Shown here piece by piece: positions 44,844 to 56,922 of a DNA stretch of 64,000 bases. Source of the stretch: Edolisoma coerulescens (lineage: Eukaryota; Chordata; Aves; Passeriformes; Campephagidae); contig VWZW01002585.1 in assembly GCA_013397115.1 (NCBI GenBank), positions 4,030,583 through 4,094,582 on the forward strand, given 5' to 3'. Under the pieces are notes generated by a model. The model made no database searches. It was given only the letters and a program-made list of their open reading frames with translations, and was not told the origin of the DNA. Every line of letters starts with the position of its first letter. Positions within the stretch are counted from its first letter, which is position 1. Position numbers and translations under genes: made by a program.

Positions 44844-46541
44844 TAGAATATTTTGAATAAGTGGCTCTTCTGTTTACTTGTCCAACACAAAGAAGCACCC
44901 CAGTGCTGTATGCAGAGGGTCTCTCTGCTGGCTCATCTCCCTCTTTCGCTCTGCCGGCTGCTCCTCAGGAGAGCAGCCAGAAATGACCAGCAGAAATTTA
45001 TGCTTGAGAATCTTGATTCAGAAGTTGTAGAAACCCAGATGAAAGAGGATGTGAATTCAAAGTGTGTTTGTCACTGCCCCACTTTTTCCCAAGGTATAGA
45101 ACAATGAGGCCCAGATGTTATGATTGCAGGAATGCTAAAAATTTCATGAGTTATTCTGCAGGCAAGAAAAGCCACAGAAGGTCAGGCCAAACAGGCTTAG
45201 GGTTTGTGTGGGGCAGGAGCTGTTCAGAATGAATCTTTTTAATGTGCGGTATCCATTACCAATTGATGTCAGAGATCCTCTTATAGATGGATCATCTAAT
45301 GTTTTTTCTTAAAAGGCAGAAAAATATCCATGGCAAAGTTTCAACACATGTTTTGGAAGGGAAATTTGGAGTTTTGGAGAGACAACTTCTGTTTTGACCG
45401 CTAAGAATGGCAAGTTCAAGTTTTATTCGTCTTTCTTTCCTATGGTAGGATGATTACCAGTAAAAAAAAAAGTTGAAAACTATGCTGTGTAAGAAAATGC
45501 ATCTGGAACTCTCTATTTCTGGATCATAAGTGAACTGAGCCTGCTTTCATCTAATAGCCTGCTGTCAAGTCAGCAGGTTTGAGCAGGCTCAGATCTAATA
45601 GTACATAAAGTACAGCACGTGTTGGTCTGTGTTTCCAGGACAGAACCCCAGTTTAAGCAAAGTTATACCCAAGCTTATACCCAAGGCAGAACAATGTGAA
45701 GAGTTTGCGAAGAACCACTAGCCTCCAGCAGCTCCCAAAAACTGCTGGGTTTGCTCAAAATGATACCCAAACTGTGGGCATGCTGCTTTCTCCTGGCTCG
45801 AGCAGCAGCTGCAGCTTCTTTGCCAGGAAGTTTCCCATATCACAGGGGTTTCCCACATGAATGAACTTACATGCCAGTGGCTGCAGTGGTGGCTGCAGGA
45901 GCTTCTGCTGCTCCAGGCCACATCTGAATCAGAATCCTACCTATGCCTTCTGTTTTCATCCCTCTTGTGTCTTCCCCGGAAAAGTTTTCTATCCTTTTCC
46001 CCTGACATCCAGAGCAGTTTTGGGAAAATACCAGGCATGCCTGATGGTCTGAGATAAAGATACAAGGGTCAGCAGGACTCTGGCCCCCTCCAGGAGTGGA
46101 AATCTAGATGTAGTCCAGGACTTTGATGGCTCTCCTGCACATCCACCGCCCCTCTCTGCCTTGGCCATCCCACTCACAATGTGGCCATTGACAGGACATC
46201 AGCCCCCTATTCCTGTGGGCAGAAGGTCCATACACCCCCAGAATTTCCTGTGTCCTCCACTTTAGTGTCAACACACCTGCAAATGTCCCTCTCTTGAGGC
46301 AATGCTTCCCCATTCAGTGCTCCTCTTTCCAGGCCATCCTGCCCTGCTTATTTGTCCAGGGTCCCTCTCACAGCCCTATCTCACACTTCACACCACCCAC
46401 TGTCAGAAGGAACTACTGACATAGAAAGATTGACCAAAGAGAAAGAGGCAACTGATGTCTGCTCCCATTCAAAACAAAGTAGTGCAGGAGCAGAGGGCTT
46501 TTGTCTTGGCTAACTGGGCTCATACACACAGCATCTGCCTG
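44844..46541. other. Spacer between two opposed LTRs
   Basis: About 1.7 kb of non-viral-looking DNA. It contains the nested inverted repeats at 45535-45601 and a 12-bp tandem duplication (TTATACCCAAG plus one variable base) at 45663-45686. The frame at 44853-45107 gives a partly protein-like stretch (KFMLENLDSEVVETQMKEDV), but it is short, unsupported by any family and has no splice context. Confidence 0.5.
45535..45601. repeat. Nested inverted repeats with a 9-bp direct repeat
   Basis: Outer arms CTGAGCCTGCT (45535-45545) and AGCAGGCTCAG (45582-45592) are exact reverse complements. Inside them CCTGCTG (45558-45564) and CAGCAGG (45571-45577) form a second exact stem with a 6-base loop. ATCTAATAG occurs at 45549-45557 and again at 45593-45601. 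It could form a hairpin or cruciform. The stem is too interrupted for a standard microRNA precursor; a template-switch event could produce this pattern. Confidence 0.75.
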
Positions 46542-47170
46542 TACCGGGTTTGCGTGGCCAAGCCTTGGTAGTGGGGGTGCTACACGGGTGGCTTCTGTGA
46601 CAAGCTGCCAGAAGCTTCCCCCATGTCCAGCAGAGCCAGACCCTGTCAGGTCCAAAGATGGATGTGCTGCTGGTCAAGTCTGGGCCAGTTACAATTGGTG
46701 GTAACACCTCTGTGATAACACATTTAAGAAGAAGAAGAAGTAAAAATTAAAGATATCGCACAGTTGTAATTGTGGCCAGACAAGAGCGAAGCAGGGGGAG
46801 GACGACTCTCCCTGGGCAGCAGGAGAAACCACATGTGATGGACTGACTGTAACCCCCATTCCCTGTCTCCCTGGGCTGCCAGAGGGGAGGAGGTAGAGCT
46901 GGCAAGGAGGGAGGAGTGGGGAGAAAGTGTTTTTAAGGTTCTATTTTACTTCTCATTATCCTGCTCTGATTTTGTTCATAAAAAATTCAATTAATATTTC
47001 TGATTTGAGTCTGTTTTGCCTGTGATGGCATTTGGTGAGTGATCTCTCTCTGTCACTATCTCAACTCATGAACCTTTTGTTATATTTTGTCTCCCCTGTC
47101 CAGATGCAGCGGGGAGTGATAGAGAGCCTCTGGTGGGTGTCTGGCATCCAGTCAGCATCAACCCACTATG
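46542..47170 (+). mobile_element. Solo LTR of the same avian retroviral family, internally deleted, with a target duplication
   Basis: It starts TGTACCGGGTTTGCGTGGCC and ends '...catccagtcagcatcaacccactatg', the sense version of the family's 3' end. The flanking pentamer CTGCC is present exactly on both sides (46537-46541 and 47171-47175), confirming both ends. At 629 bp it is ~430 bp shorter than the 43.8 kb copy. The 5' ~200 bp and 3' ~340 bp correspond between the two, but the repeated 'ccacggg' modules in the middle are missing here, around 46830. No internal retroviral genes adjoin it. Confidence 0.85.
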
Positions 47171-47480
47171 CTGCCCCATTTGCAACCAGCCCTATCTCCT
47201 TTCTTGTGACACCACTGCCACAAGGCTTGGAAACACGTTGTTCTGTGCACCAGCAAGCCCAGACTGTGAATGGAGAAAGGTGAAGATTCTCCAGTAAAAA
47301 CACCCTTCTCTGCTTTCAGTGCAATCATGTAGCTCTTGCTAATGATGAACATTTCCTGGCCACAGCCTTTGGCAGGAACAAAATCAGGGTTTCATTTACT
47401 TACATTTCCTACGATTTCTCTTTAGTTTGTCCATGATTTCGTACAGACATTAAGCTTTCTTGGTATATATATCTCAAGTA
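47171..47480. other. Unassigned DNA right of the LTR
   Basis: Mixed-composition sequence with no recognised feature beyond the LTR target duplication at its left edge. Confidence 0.5.
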
Positions 47481-48060
47481 GAAATTCATTCAACCAGAAT
47501 TCCCTTAATAAAGGTTAAAAGATTTGCAGTGAAGAAATGTCAAAATACAGTAGCTTATAATTGCCCTCAAATATGCAGTTTTATATATTTACTTCATGGA
47601 GAGGAACCTTGGCATGTATTTAATTAAAGAAATGGAGCCTGCAGGAGGTCTTGGAATGGAGCTCATTGTATTTTGGTTTGGGGTGAATTTCACAATCTAC
47701 TCTATAGTTCTATTAATCTCCCCAAGCATGAACAAACTCTTGCTATTTATGTAGAAAATGGGAAGGAAATAAAACTTATAAGACTTTGGAAGTGGTTTTA
47801 AACATAGCAGGAGAAATTACAGTATTTAATGTCAGAATCTAGACAATCAGTACAGAATACATGGCTCCACACAAGAGAAATAAACTTTGAATCAAGACGG
47901 TTAATTGATGCTTCAACAAAGGAGACATTTTTATGAAACAGAAATTCTGAAACGGACTTTTAGCACTTTTATCAATTAACCACCACTAAAGGTTACAATC
48001 AGCACCGGGAAAGCCTACAGTATGATTCCTGTTGACATCATCTTTTTTGATTAAAGCTAG
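47480..48060. promoter_or_regulatory. Candidate enhancer with an 11-bp inverted GGTTAATTGAT pair
   Basis: GGTTAATTGAT at 47899-47909 and its exact reverse complement ATCAATTAACC at 47971-47981 are 61 bases apart. Each arm joins an HNF1-type half-site (GGTTAAT) to a TAATTGAT homeodomain core. The surrounding 580 bases are AT-rich, repeat-free and contain many further homeodomain cores (TATTTAATTAAAG near 47617). Function is inference. Confidence 0.4.
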
Positions 48061-51000
48061 AAACATTAACCTGAAGACCTGCAGAACAGCAACCCAAGAA
48101 GTAAAACTCTGGTGAGCTTCCTAACACCAGCTACTGGATCCAGGAGAGAGTGTAGAACGTGTGTCACTTAAAAGGTTATTTGGTGGATGATATAGAGCCA
48201 TAGCTCATGGTGGCAGAAAATGGTGCCATGCCAACCAAAACATGACAAGACTTGTGGATCACTTTTTTCCACTTTTTGCAAGAGGTGGAAAACCTGACCT
48301 TGTGATGGAAGCAAACAAAGAAAATGCACACATGTAATGCCATGTGTGCCAGGTCCAGGGACATCGGCATGTGGGGAGCAACACTGAGAACTTTGAACCT
48401 GAAGACTTGTTCAATCATCAATGAAAATTAGCATCCTTCTGAAGGGAGAAACTTCAGTGGGGCCAGCAAGGATGCGCCTGGGGTATTTATAGGGCAATCT
48501 GTGACAGAAGCATGTTGCTTTAACTTTTGAGTTGGTTAAGGGAAAAGGGTGACTCTATCCTGAAACAAAGGCTAACACTTTCCTTTTCCTCTTTCCTCTT
48601 CCTGAGATGTCAAGGAAGAGGAAAGGTGACCAGAGTAGTGAAAGCAGTGAAATAAAATGTTAGAAAATGTGACTAATTCTATTTGTCAGATAGGCTCTGG
48701 TGTCAGAATCACAGGTCTAAAAAACAAGCTAACCCTGTTATTTTTCACTACTTTATTCCTCTGTGCTTCTACTTTTTCTCATAGGAAAGTTAGTGGAGGT
48801 TAAAATGTGTGGGAATGGGGACATTTTCCACTGAAGTAAATGTAATTTAAGTGTAAGAAGGCAGAATATAAATTTCCATGGCAAAACAAAGAATTTGAGA
48901 AAAATCTCATACAAAGCAAACTTGTTCATTTAGAAGAAAAAAACTTCAAGAAATATATTTATTTTTTCCTGGTGGATATCTGAAAAACTTTTTGACCTAT
49001 AAAGCCAGAGTCATGTGCCAGTAGCAGTACAAGCATTATATCTTACCAGTTCCTGCAAGTCCCATACACACGGCAGAAAGTATAAAGCAGGCTGAGTATA
49101 ACAGCACAAGGACCTTAAACATGTCATTTTAGCCAGAGGGAACTCATTACTGAAGATCTGAGACAAAGAGGATCACAAGGCTTGATTAATTGTATGCATG
49201 CTTCAGCCAGAAGTACTGCTTTCCTCCACGTCCAACATGTTCATAGTTGAGGCAAAAGGAGATTTCACACCAAAAGGGGAAAACCACACTGGTTTAATAT
49301 TTAACTTCCACCTACCTCAGTGTGTACTGGAATCCTCAGCCCTGGGTTAGAGACACAGGCATCCCAGGGTGCCAGGTCTGGTGTAAGGGAGAAAGTAAAT
49401 CTGATGCCTCAGGATGGGATTAGAGAAACTGGAGAGTAGGAAAAGAAGCTGCTCAAGTTGATGGATAAGAAATGTCTACGAGAGGCCATGTGGTGTGAAG
49501 TATTTAGTGGGGAGGCAATTAAGCAGAGTCTGTTACAGCTACCACTGGGAGAGAAGGTGGCACCTATCTCCTCTGGGAGTCCTGGCTGTAAATCCTTTCC
49601 TGGAGATAAGAAAAAATACCAAAAAACAACTAACAGTTATCTCCCCCATATTTTTCCCTTAGCCACATAAGACATAGGAAATTGCTTTCAAGTCTTCCTC
49701 CTCTCTCCTCACCCACACATCTGATTAGAAAGCAGATTTTCGGTCTCCCATTGAGGAGTGTCCTCAGCACCACCTTCTCAGGTATTTGGGAACAGGACTT
49801 TCTTAATATACTCTGCTGAATCTGATCTACTTTGTCGTAGGTAATGAAACACCTGCATTCAATTATAAACCAAACCTGGCTCTCTTCCCTTTCTCTGTAA
49901 GGCTAAAGGATGAGGATATACCCCCAGAATGTGAGAGACTCAAGTTTAGATCTCTGCTCCCAAGGAGGTGGGCTCAGACAGCTGTGAGGTTTGAAGGGAC
50001 TGTTTCCCAGAAGACTTTGTGGCATTTCCCACTCCACTGTGCATGTTCAGATTGTGCCAGGAGGTGACCCCATGTGCTTTCCTACACCGCTCTAGCATCA
50101 GCTGTACCTGAAGAATCTAACATAGGTGCTCATGTCACTAGTCCTACTGATGCTGTCAGTGGATGTCTGATGGGTCACATACCTGCCCAGGAAATCTAGC
50201 TGGAGCACTGCTCCTCCTCCTGCATCACTGCAGCAGTGAGGGTGCTTGTGCTCCTTGCTCCACAACATGCAACAGTGCCAGGCAAACATTCTGCCAAGGA
50301 TAGGAAAAACTGACTGTTCCTCCGCCTACTTTCAGTAGCAAGGGGAAGTATTAGAGTTCTCTTAAAGAGGAGAAAATGCATGGACATGAAAATAAGGTGG
50401 GAGGATAAAACCTGTCTGCATCAGGCATCCTCCTCCCTCCGGTACTACAGATGCCCTATCAAGAGGAAAAGGTTATGTAATGAAAGAAGTCTGCCTACAA
50501 AGCCTGCTGCTACAAGAGTTTGCCAAGAAAAAGAGACTCTCAAGAGAGCGCCTTACAACAGCCTTAAAGCAAGATATTGCAAGACAGAACCTCAAAGCAG
50601 GATCTCTGAATAATAACCTAGAATGGGTTAAAAGGGTAGAAAGACCACTGAATCAACCAAAAAAACACATAACGGGCCATCTCTGGAGATTCTCACTCAT
50701 TAATGGTTACTGCCATTTCAAATAACAATAATAATGTTTACTTCTGGTTGCAGGAGAATGTGGAGGCCTGAATGACTGGGGTTGGTTGTATTTAGCAAGG
50801 ATAGAATTTCAATCTAACAGGAAGATGGGCAAATTATTATACCTGACTTTTGTGGTGTTCAGTGCCACCTCCTTAGGCCCATCTAAAAATTAACGTTATG
50901 TGACCCATATGACTGATATGACCATGTAATAAATGTAATTGATATGACCAATGAACAAAGAGAAATAGTGTTACTGCCCACAATTTCAGTGTTGTCCAGG

Positions 51001-54000
51001 TAGTTTTGTCTTGCTCTGCATTTGTTTCAATCCTGTTGTTCTTGCAGACAGGACCTGGATATGCATTGTCATGAAGGAAGGTAAATGGAGGTGTTTAAAT
51101 ACTTAATTGCTGGGTGACCCATGAAATAAAGCGCTCAGTCCCGCTTTGATTCAAATTTTCATTAACAGTTTGAGATTGCCAGAGACAGATGCCAGGAAGA
51201 TGATTACTGTTCCCAGAAGTGGCCAACTTCTGATACTTCGCTGATACTTCTGGAACCATTCATCCTTTGTACATACACGTGTTAAGTATACGTTGCTCTC
51301 TTCCCTTGAGCACTGTGATTTGCACACTGATGGTATCAGGAGATCCCAGTGAGATGAGAGCCCACGTGGGTTAGAGACACTCACTCGTGTGCTTGTTCTG
51401 TCTTTCTGGAGGAAAAGCAAGGAGGTAAATGGCCCTGTGCCCCTTTCACACACACACAGACAGCTGAGGTACAAGCAAACACACTCACTCAAGATGCCGC
51501 AGGCAATCTGTGGTGGGGCTGGGAACAAAATCCAGATTTCCTGAATCCTCTCCGGTGTCTTAACCTCAAAAGCACCCTTTCTCACTAATCAGGTATATCA
51601 GACGAGTCATCAGACACCTATATGTATACCTGCTTACCCTCAGATTTGTATACCTCTGTGGTCCTGAAAACTAGTTTGTTCTCTCCTGCCTCGCCCACAG
51701 AGGTTTGATAGGGTGGTAAAACCAGCTTAAAGACTTCCTTTGTTCTGATGAGCAAATAGCAAGTCTGCCCGAGTCTCTGACCTTGGTAGTGAGGACCTGA
51801 AGCAGCTGTCAGGTGGCCTAAATCGACATGGAAACTTCCCCTCGATTTGTACTGTGTTAGGTGTCTCTTGGAGTATCGGTGGCTGGACATGGTGTCTTGA
51901 TGAAAGCAGTATAGGCACACCAATGAAAGAGGCTCATCAGCACCTCTCCAAAACCACCTTACCTGTAGACAGAAGGCAGGAAAGCAAGGCATGGTCTGCC
52001 ACACAGAGAGTGAACATATCTGAAAGAGAAGCCAAACAGCGCGGAAGGTGCCAAAAACCACTGCCAGTGTCTGCAGGTGAGGGTACTGTTACCTTACCAT
52101 CAGCAAATCCTTCCAGACTACAGAAGCACAGACCCAAGAGCCATTGGAAATCTCCAGGTGGATTTGTTAACCTTGGCTGCATTACTAAGTCAATCTTCAT
52201 GAGCAGAATATCTGCCTTTCCATTTCCTCTGAAAGCAGGTGCTGCAGACCTTGTCTCTAAGCGCAATCAAAGTCTGCTGTGTTGAAAAGAAAGTTGACAG
52301 AGGTAGCAATAGGCATGACAGGAGCATATGAGACTCCTTAAGCTAATCATTAAAGCCAAGATCAAGAAAGCAAGTGCTTACAGGTGCCTCTGTCAGCCTT
52401 GTCAATCCAAGAGAAAAAGAGGAGATGGGGGGTGAACTCCTGAAAAAGTAACAGCTGAAAAGCAAGGCTGGTGTTGTAAGATGGCAATTCTCAAAAAAGG
52501 TGATTCAGGTGATAATATATGCTGGTATTAACTAAAAACATGAAAAGTGCATAAGGAAAATATTGTGAAGCTGGCAAACCTGAATGGAATTTAAGAAGAA
52601 ATCAACAGTTTTGAGAGATTAAGATATCATCACTGGGAAAACATTTTTACTCTGACTAGAAAAATAAACAGAGGATAAAGTTTTGGAACAGCTGTAGCTG
52701 GTGTCAAAACTTCTACAGACCTCAGTGTCACCAAGACCTTGTTGTAGGAAAAGAAAACACCACTGTATCAACCAACTAGAAGCCTTGAGTGGGGAGAGCC
52801 CAAGGTTCTCAGCTTCACTGTTCCCACCACCCATGGATTTTCTAAGCTCCCCATAACAGCGTTGTTCCCAAAGACTTGGATAGAGTGTGGAATCATCTGC
52901 ACTGCACATTGTAGCGCTAAATAAGGTAGGTCTAAAAGAACTAGGTTGAGGATGAGAAGCAATCCAGACTTATGAGCATGGTGCTCTACCCATGCTAATT
53001 TATTGTGCTAATGTAGCTACACCACTTCTAGGTATCCCTGAACAACAGTGTTGTGAAATCCGGATCTGCCAAGAGTGCAGATGTGTCAGTAGGCTGAATG
53101 AAGAAGGTTAGAGACTAACAGGTTGGTTGGTAATGTGAGGTACACTGAAGGAGCATATTACTTTGTGCTGCTTTAATGCCTTCTAATTTTTTTAATTAAA
53201 GCTCGGTTACAATATCCCGTAGGGAAATATTCCTTACTGGCAAAAAGAGTAGGCCAAGAAACCTCACAAGCTCTCTTCTGGCATTAAAGTCTATTACTCT
53301 AAGTATCAGTCCAGCCCGAACTTGTAGGAGAATAAAGCTACCACACTCCTACCACAAAAAACTGTTGTTCTTTGACAGTAATTGATGTTTTTCCATATAC
53401 AAGGACCAGATAATCTACTTTCATTCAAAATGACTTCTTTTAGGTTAAGGGAAAACAGCAACAAGAAGGGGGGAGGGGGTGGTGGTGATGGGATTAAAAC
53501 AAAATGCAAGGTCTCCAGGAGAGACCAGTGTGTGTTCACCTTCACGACAGGCTGGAGCAGGCAAGAGGAGCATGGCTGCCCCCTCTGCACACATGCAGGA
53601 TTTCTTCAAAATTCCACATGTTGCTGGCAGGCTTAAATGTTTCCTTTATTACACCAGCCTTTCAGGGCTCCCAGTCATTTGGCTGCACTGATATCAAGCC
53701 TTGAAAATGGCTGAAGTCCAGTGAGGGAGCAATCAGATGCATCTTTGTACTTGGGATCAAGACAGGAGCCCGGCTACAGGTAGGATTGGCTCCAGCAGAC
53801 CGGCAATGCTGACAGTGTTGCCCCCATGAGCACTCTCTGACAGGTCTGAGCTTCCCCACCTGACCACGTCCTTGTGCTGCATCATGTTGCACAGTGAGAG
53901 AGTGAAATCATGTGGGGAAGACCAGAAGCATCTTGTTCATTCTCTCTTCATACCGTCTCAGTGGTGGTCTACGGCCAGATCCTGTCAATGCCATCGTAAT

Positions 54001-54480
54001 ACAGCACTAGTGACAACAAACCAGAGAAATAATTTGAACATGGCAAAACTTTTGGTGGAGTTAGTCTGGGGGTGACTTGGCCCTGGAAAAGGCAGCGGGA
54101 CAGGGCTGCCTGCAGATGCTGGATCTGCACTGGAGGGAACAGCAGAGGTGCAAGAAAGAGATTGATCTGCGGGGCTCAGGGTGAGAGCAACAACCTGATT
54201 TATAGTTATGTGGCTGCATTAGATAAAGGAGCTGTGGCCTTTTCCTTTCAGCCTGGCTGTGGTCATCAGTTAATTATCCATGAGAAGGTGGAAAGCATTA
54301 AACCTCAGGAAACCCTTGTGCCTGTGAGTGTGAGAGTAAAAGTGTGTTAGGCAGCTAAACTTACCTGCCAAGAATCAATTTTACTTTCTCTGGGGCCAGC
54401 TCTGGTTTCCACCTCACAGGCACGTACGCTCTGGCACGCACAGACAAATACATGCACGTAAATACTAAACAAATACATTC
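48061..54480. other. Unassigned non-coding DNA
   Basis: About 6.4 kb of mixed to AT-leaning DNA. Small items seen are ATATGAC three times at 50907-50948, an 11-bp tandem duplication CTGATACTTCK at 51230-51251, and a G-rich run with four or more G-clusters at 53468-53492. Open frames on opposite strands overlap (51854-52285 and 51618-52266), as random sequence does. No gene or recognised repeat family is supported. Confidence 0.45.
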
Positions 54481-54850
54481 ACCTTGGTAGCGTTATTGAC
54501 TATTCGATGTGGTCGAATTGCTGAAGTTAAAAACTCTCCAAAGAAAAGAGTTTGCAGATTTCTGTCAGCCAGAGATCTATTACTCATGCTCAACCATCTG
54601 GTATTTAATGAGAATATGACAAGCTGATTGTTATTTTTTTTTCACATGGCAAATTGAAAAATGTGACTTTTTGATCTGTATTTTAATTACACCCCCTCTG
54701 ATCTCTCTCCCTTGCACTTTCTTAGTAATATGATTTTGGAGAGTAAACACACTCTGACTTTCTCTATTAGCCCTGCCTCTCAAATGGATAAAGAAAATCT
54801 CATTTCTTTATGTTTCTCTGATTTACCTGTTTGGCAGAGGTTTAAAGAAA
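54480..54850. promoter_or_regulatory. Candidate enhancer block with ATTCGA/TCGAAT inverted pair
   Basis: Repeat-free AT-rich block. Its left end carries three CpGs in ~25 bases inside CpG-poor DNA, including an exact inverted pair ATTCGA (54502-54507) and TCGAAT (54513-54518). TGATTGTT with a SOX-type ATTGTT core lies at 54625-54632. Texture is that of a conserved non-coding element; unproven. Confidence 0.3.
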
Positions 54851-55454
54851 ATGCTTTTTGTCACATCTAAAGAATCAGGGAAGAGCTTCCGATGGAAGGT
54901 GAGACTGCTTGACTCTGCAACCACCCTTGGTCCTTCACAGCTCCCTGGCACCCTGCTTTTTCCATCCCATTGCAGCTCTCTTGGGAGGGGAGTTATTTCA
55001 TGTTGTGCTTCATGTTGCAGGCATTGCTATTAACCAATAAACTCATAATTTTGCTCCAATACTGATAATTAAAAACATACCGTAATGAAAAAAGAACCAA
55101 AACACTTCTGCCATGAAAAGAAGGGAATATGTTACAAGTCCTAGAAATCAGGATTTCTGTCAGATTGACCCCTCTCAGTCCACGACACCTCGCTGCCTGC
55201 TTGGCTGGGCCTCGTGCCTATAGCTGCAACTACATCTGACTATATATGAAAGCCTGACTTTGAAGGGACTGGACCCAATCACATGACATGTTTTTGTCCA
55301 AGTTCCACTATCATGTGACAATCTACAGTAGATTTATGAAATTAAGCACAGATGGCTACTTTGTTTTTGTTCTTTGAACTGACAGCTGCTGGTGTAAAAA
55401 TAAATTAAATTAAATTTCATATAAGTCAGACTCTGAGGGGTTTTTTTTTGTTAA

Positions 55455-55480
55455 ATAATCTTTAAGGTCCCCCCCACCCT
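55455..55480 (+). mobile_element. Possible CR1 3' tail
   Basis: 'aataatctttaaggtccc' resembles the conserved sense CR1 3' terminus (gatgatctttaaggtcccttccaaccc). Only about 18 bases fit, and a T-run rather than CR1 sequence precedes it. Confidence 0.22.
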
Positions 55481-56869
55481 GCACATGCATACATACATTT
55501 TAAGGTTTCACTGGTTCTGGCCTTCACCCCATGATCCTGGCACAGCCCCAGGAGCCTTTCCCAGCCACTCTGGCAGGGACCTCCCTCCTCATCTGGGCAC
55601 ACAGCCCCTGTCCCCGAACAGACACCAAGTGACAGTGGGGACAAAATGGGCCAAGCCTGGCCAGTGGGCATAGCTGAAGCGAGGCCATTTAAAGCCACTT
55701 TCTAACAGGAATCTCAGCTAAAAGAAGGGAAAACCCCATGAATCCTCCACCCTGCAAGCCTGCGGGAGAGTATTCCTAAGCCCTTAGGAACTGTCAGCTC
55801 TGAAAGGCTGCATCTGCCAGCAAAAGTGGGAGGATTGTTAATAACAGAGCTGCTAATAATCCAATATATAGGGAAAACCAAAGGAAGTCACTTTTAGGTA
55901 GGGAAAGTAATGGCAGGTGCATAAAAGAAAATCAGATGACTTTTTAAGAAAACAATGTTTCAGGATTAGCCAAAGGGTTATTCTGTATTCACAAATCTCC
56001 ATGGAGCACTTTAAAGTCTTCTGTGTTTGTATCATTTAAAGTGCTGCTATTTTAGGTCAGTGTAAATAAGTCATGTGTGCCGTCAGCCTTGTACAAGTGC
56101 TTTCTGCTGCTTAATAATACATGTGCTTGTCCATTATAGGGGCTGCACGGGTATGTGTTGGGATCTGGAGGCAGTCATGCAAAGATCCTGTCTTTGGCAT
56201 GGCTGCTTAATGCTCTGAGTTCGGGCATGGGGTGTATGCTTGTGATGACCTAGAGCAGGACAGAGGCTAAACAGAGCTCTGATCACAGCGCCCAATAAAT
56301 AATTCATGAGGAACTATCTCATGGTATCGCTGCTTTCTTCCCCAGCTATGCCATCAATCCAGCACTATTGCCTTTTATTTTATTTATACAGAGATATCAG
56401 GGTTCTACATAGCAGGGGGTTAATTGACCACATCAGAATTCTGCCATTTCAAATGCATTTCAGCAGTTTTCTGGGGTCTGGTGGGTGTTTTGGGATGATA
56501 ATGTCTCAGGTTCCATCATGGAGATGCTTGGCACAAAAGATGCTATTCAGATGCAGCATCCTACAGAATGCAGCAAGCAGAGCATCTCCAGCCTGACAAT
56601 CCTTCAGATACACATCGATGCTGAGCTGCAGTCTCAGTTGTGGCTTGTGCATCCAGCAGACTTCCACCCCTGTGAAAGGTATTTCAATCATTGGCCTCAA
56701 GTGGGAGCAGGACATCCTGTAGCTGATATGCCCACTGATACGACCTGGCATTCTGTGCTCCTGCACTGTTCACTCCTTTGTGTGTCCCTGGTCTCTCTGG
56801 ATCTCTTTTTCCATTTATGTAATATATTCATCAGTGTGGGGACTCACATCATGTGCTTATCTAGAAATT

Positions 56870-56922
56870 AGCACAACGGGGTCCTGTTCCCTGTGGCCCC
56901 CTAGGCAGGACAGCAGCAAAGA
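56870..56922. mobile_element. Possible ancient amniote retroposon tail
   Basis: 'gcacaacggggtcctg' then 'ggccccctaggc' resembles a 3' tail repeated in turtle and crocodile sequences (gcacaatggggtcctg ... ggggctcctaggcgct). It is short and decayed, and the family is not identified. Confidence 0.28.

Noticed and set aside
44175..44846. 223-codon forward open frame
   Set aside because: It lies almost wholly inside the LTR, antisense to its transcription direction; it is an accident of LTR composition and not a viral protein gene.
44853..45107. 84-codon frame with protein-like stretch KFMLENLDSEVVETQMKEDV
   Set aside because: Short, matches no family I know, lies between LTRs without retroviral motifs; could be chance. 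Worth only a database search.
45535..45592. microRNA precursor
   Set aside because: Stems are 11 and 7 bp with a large asymmetric internal loop (12 versus 4 bases); a canonical precursor needs a longer near-continuous stem. It also matches no known microRNA I recall.
43787..47170. A full provirus bounded by two LTRs
   Set aside because: The LTRs are in opposite orientation and the intervening 1.7 kb shows no gag, pol or env-type sequence.
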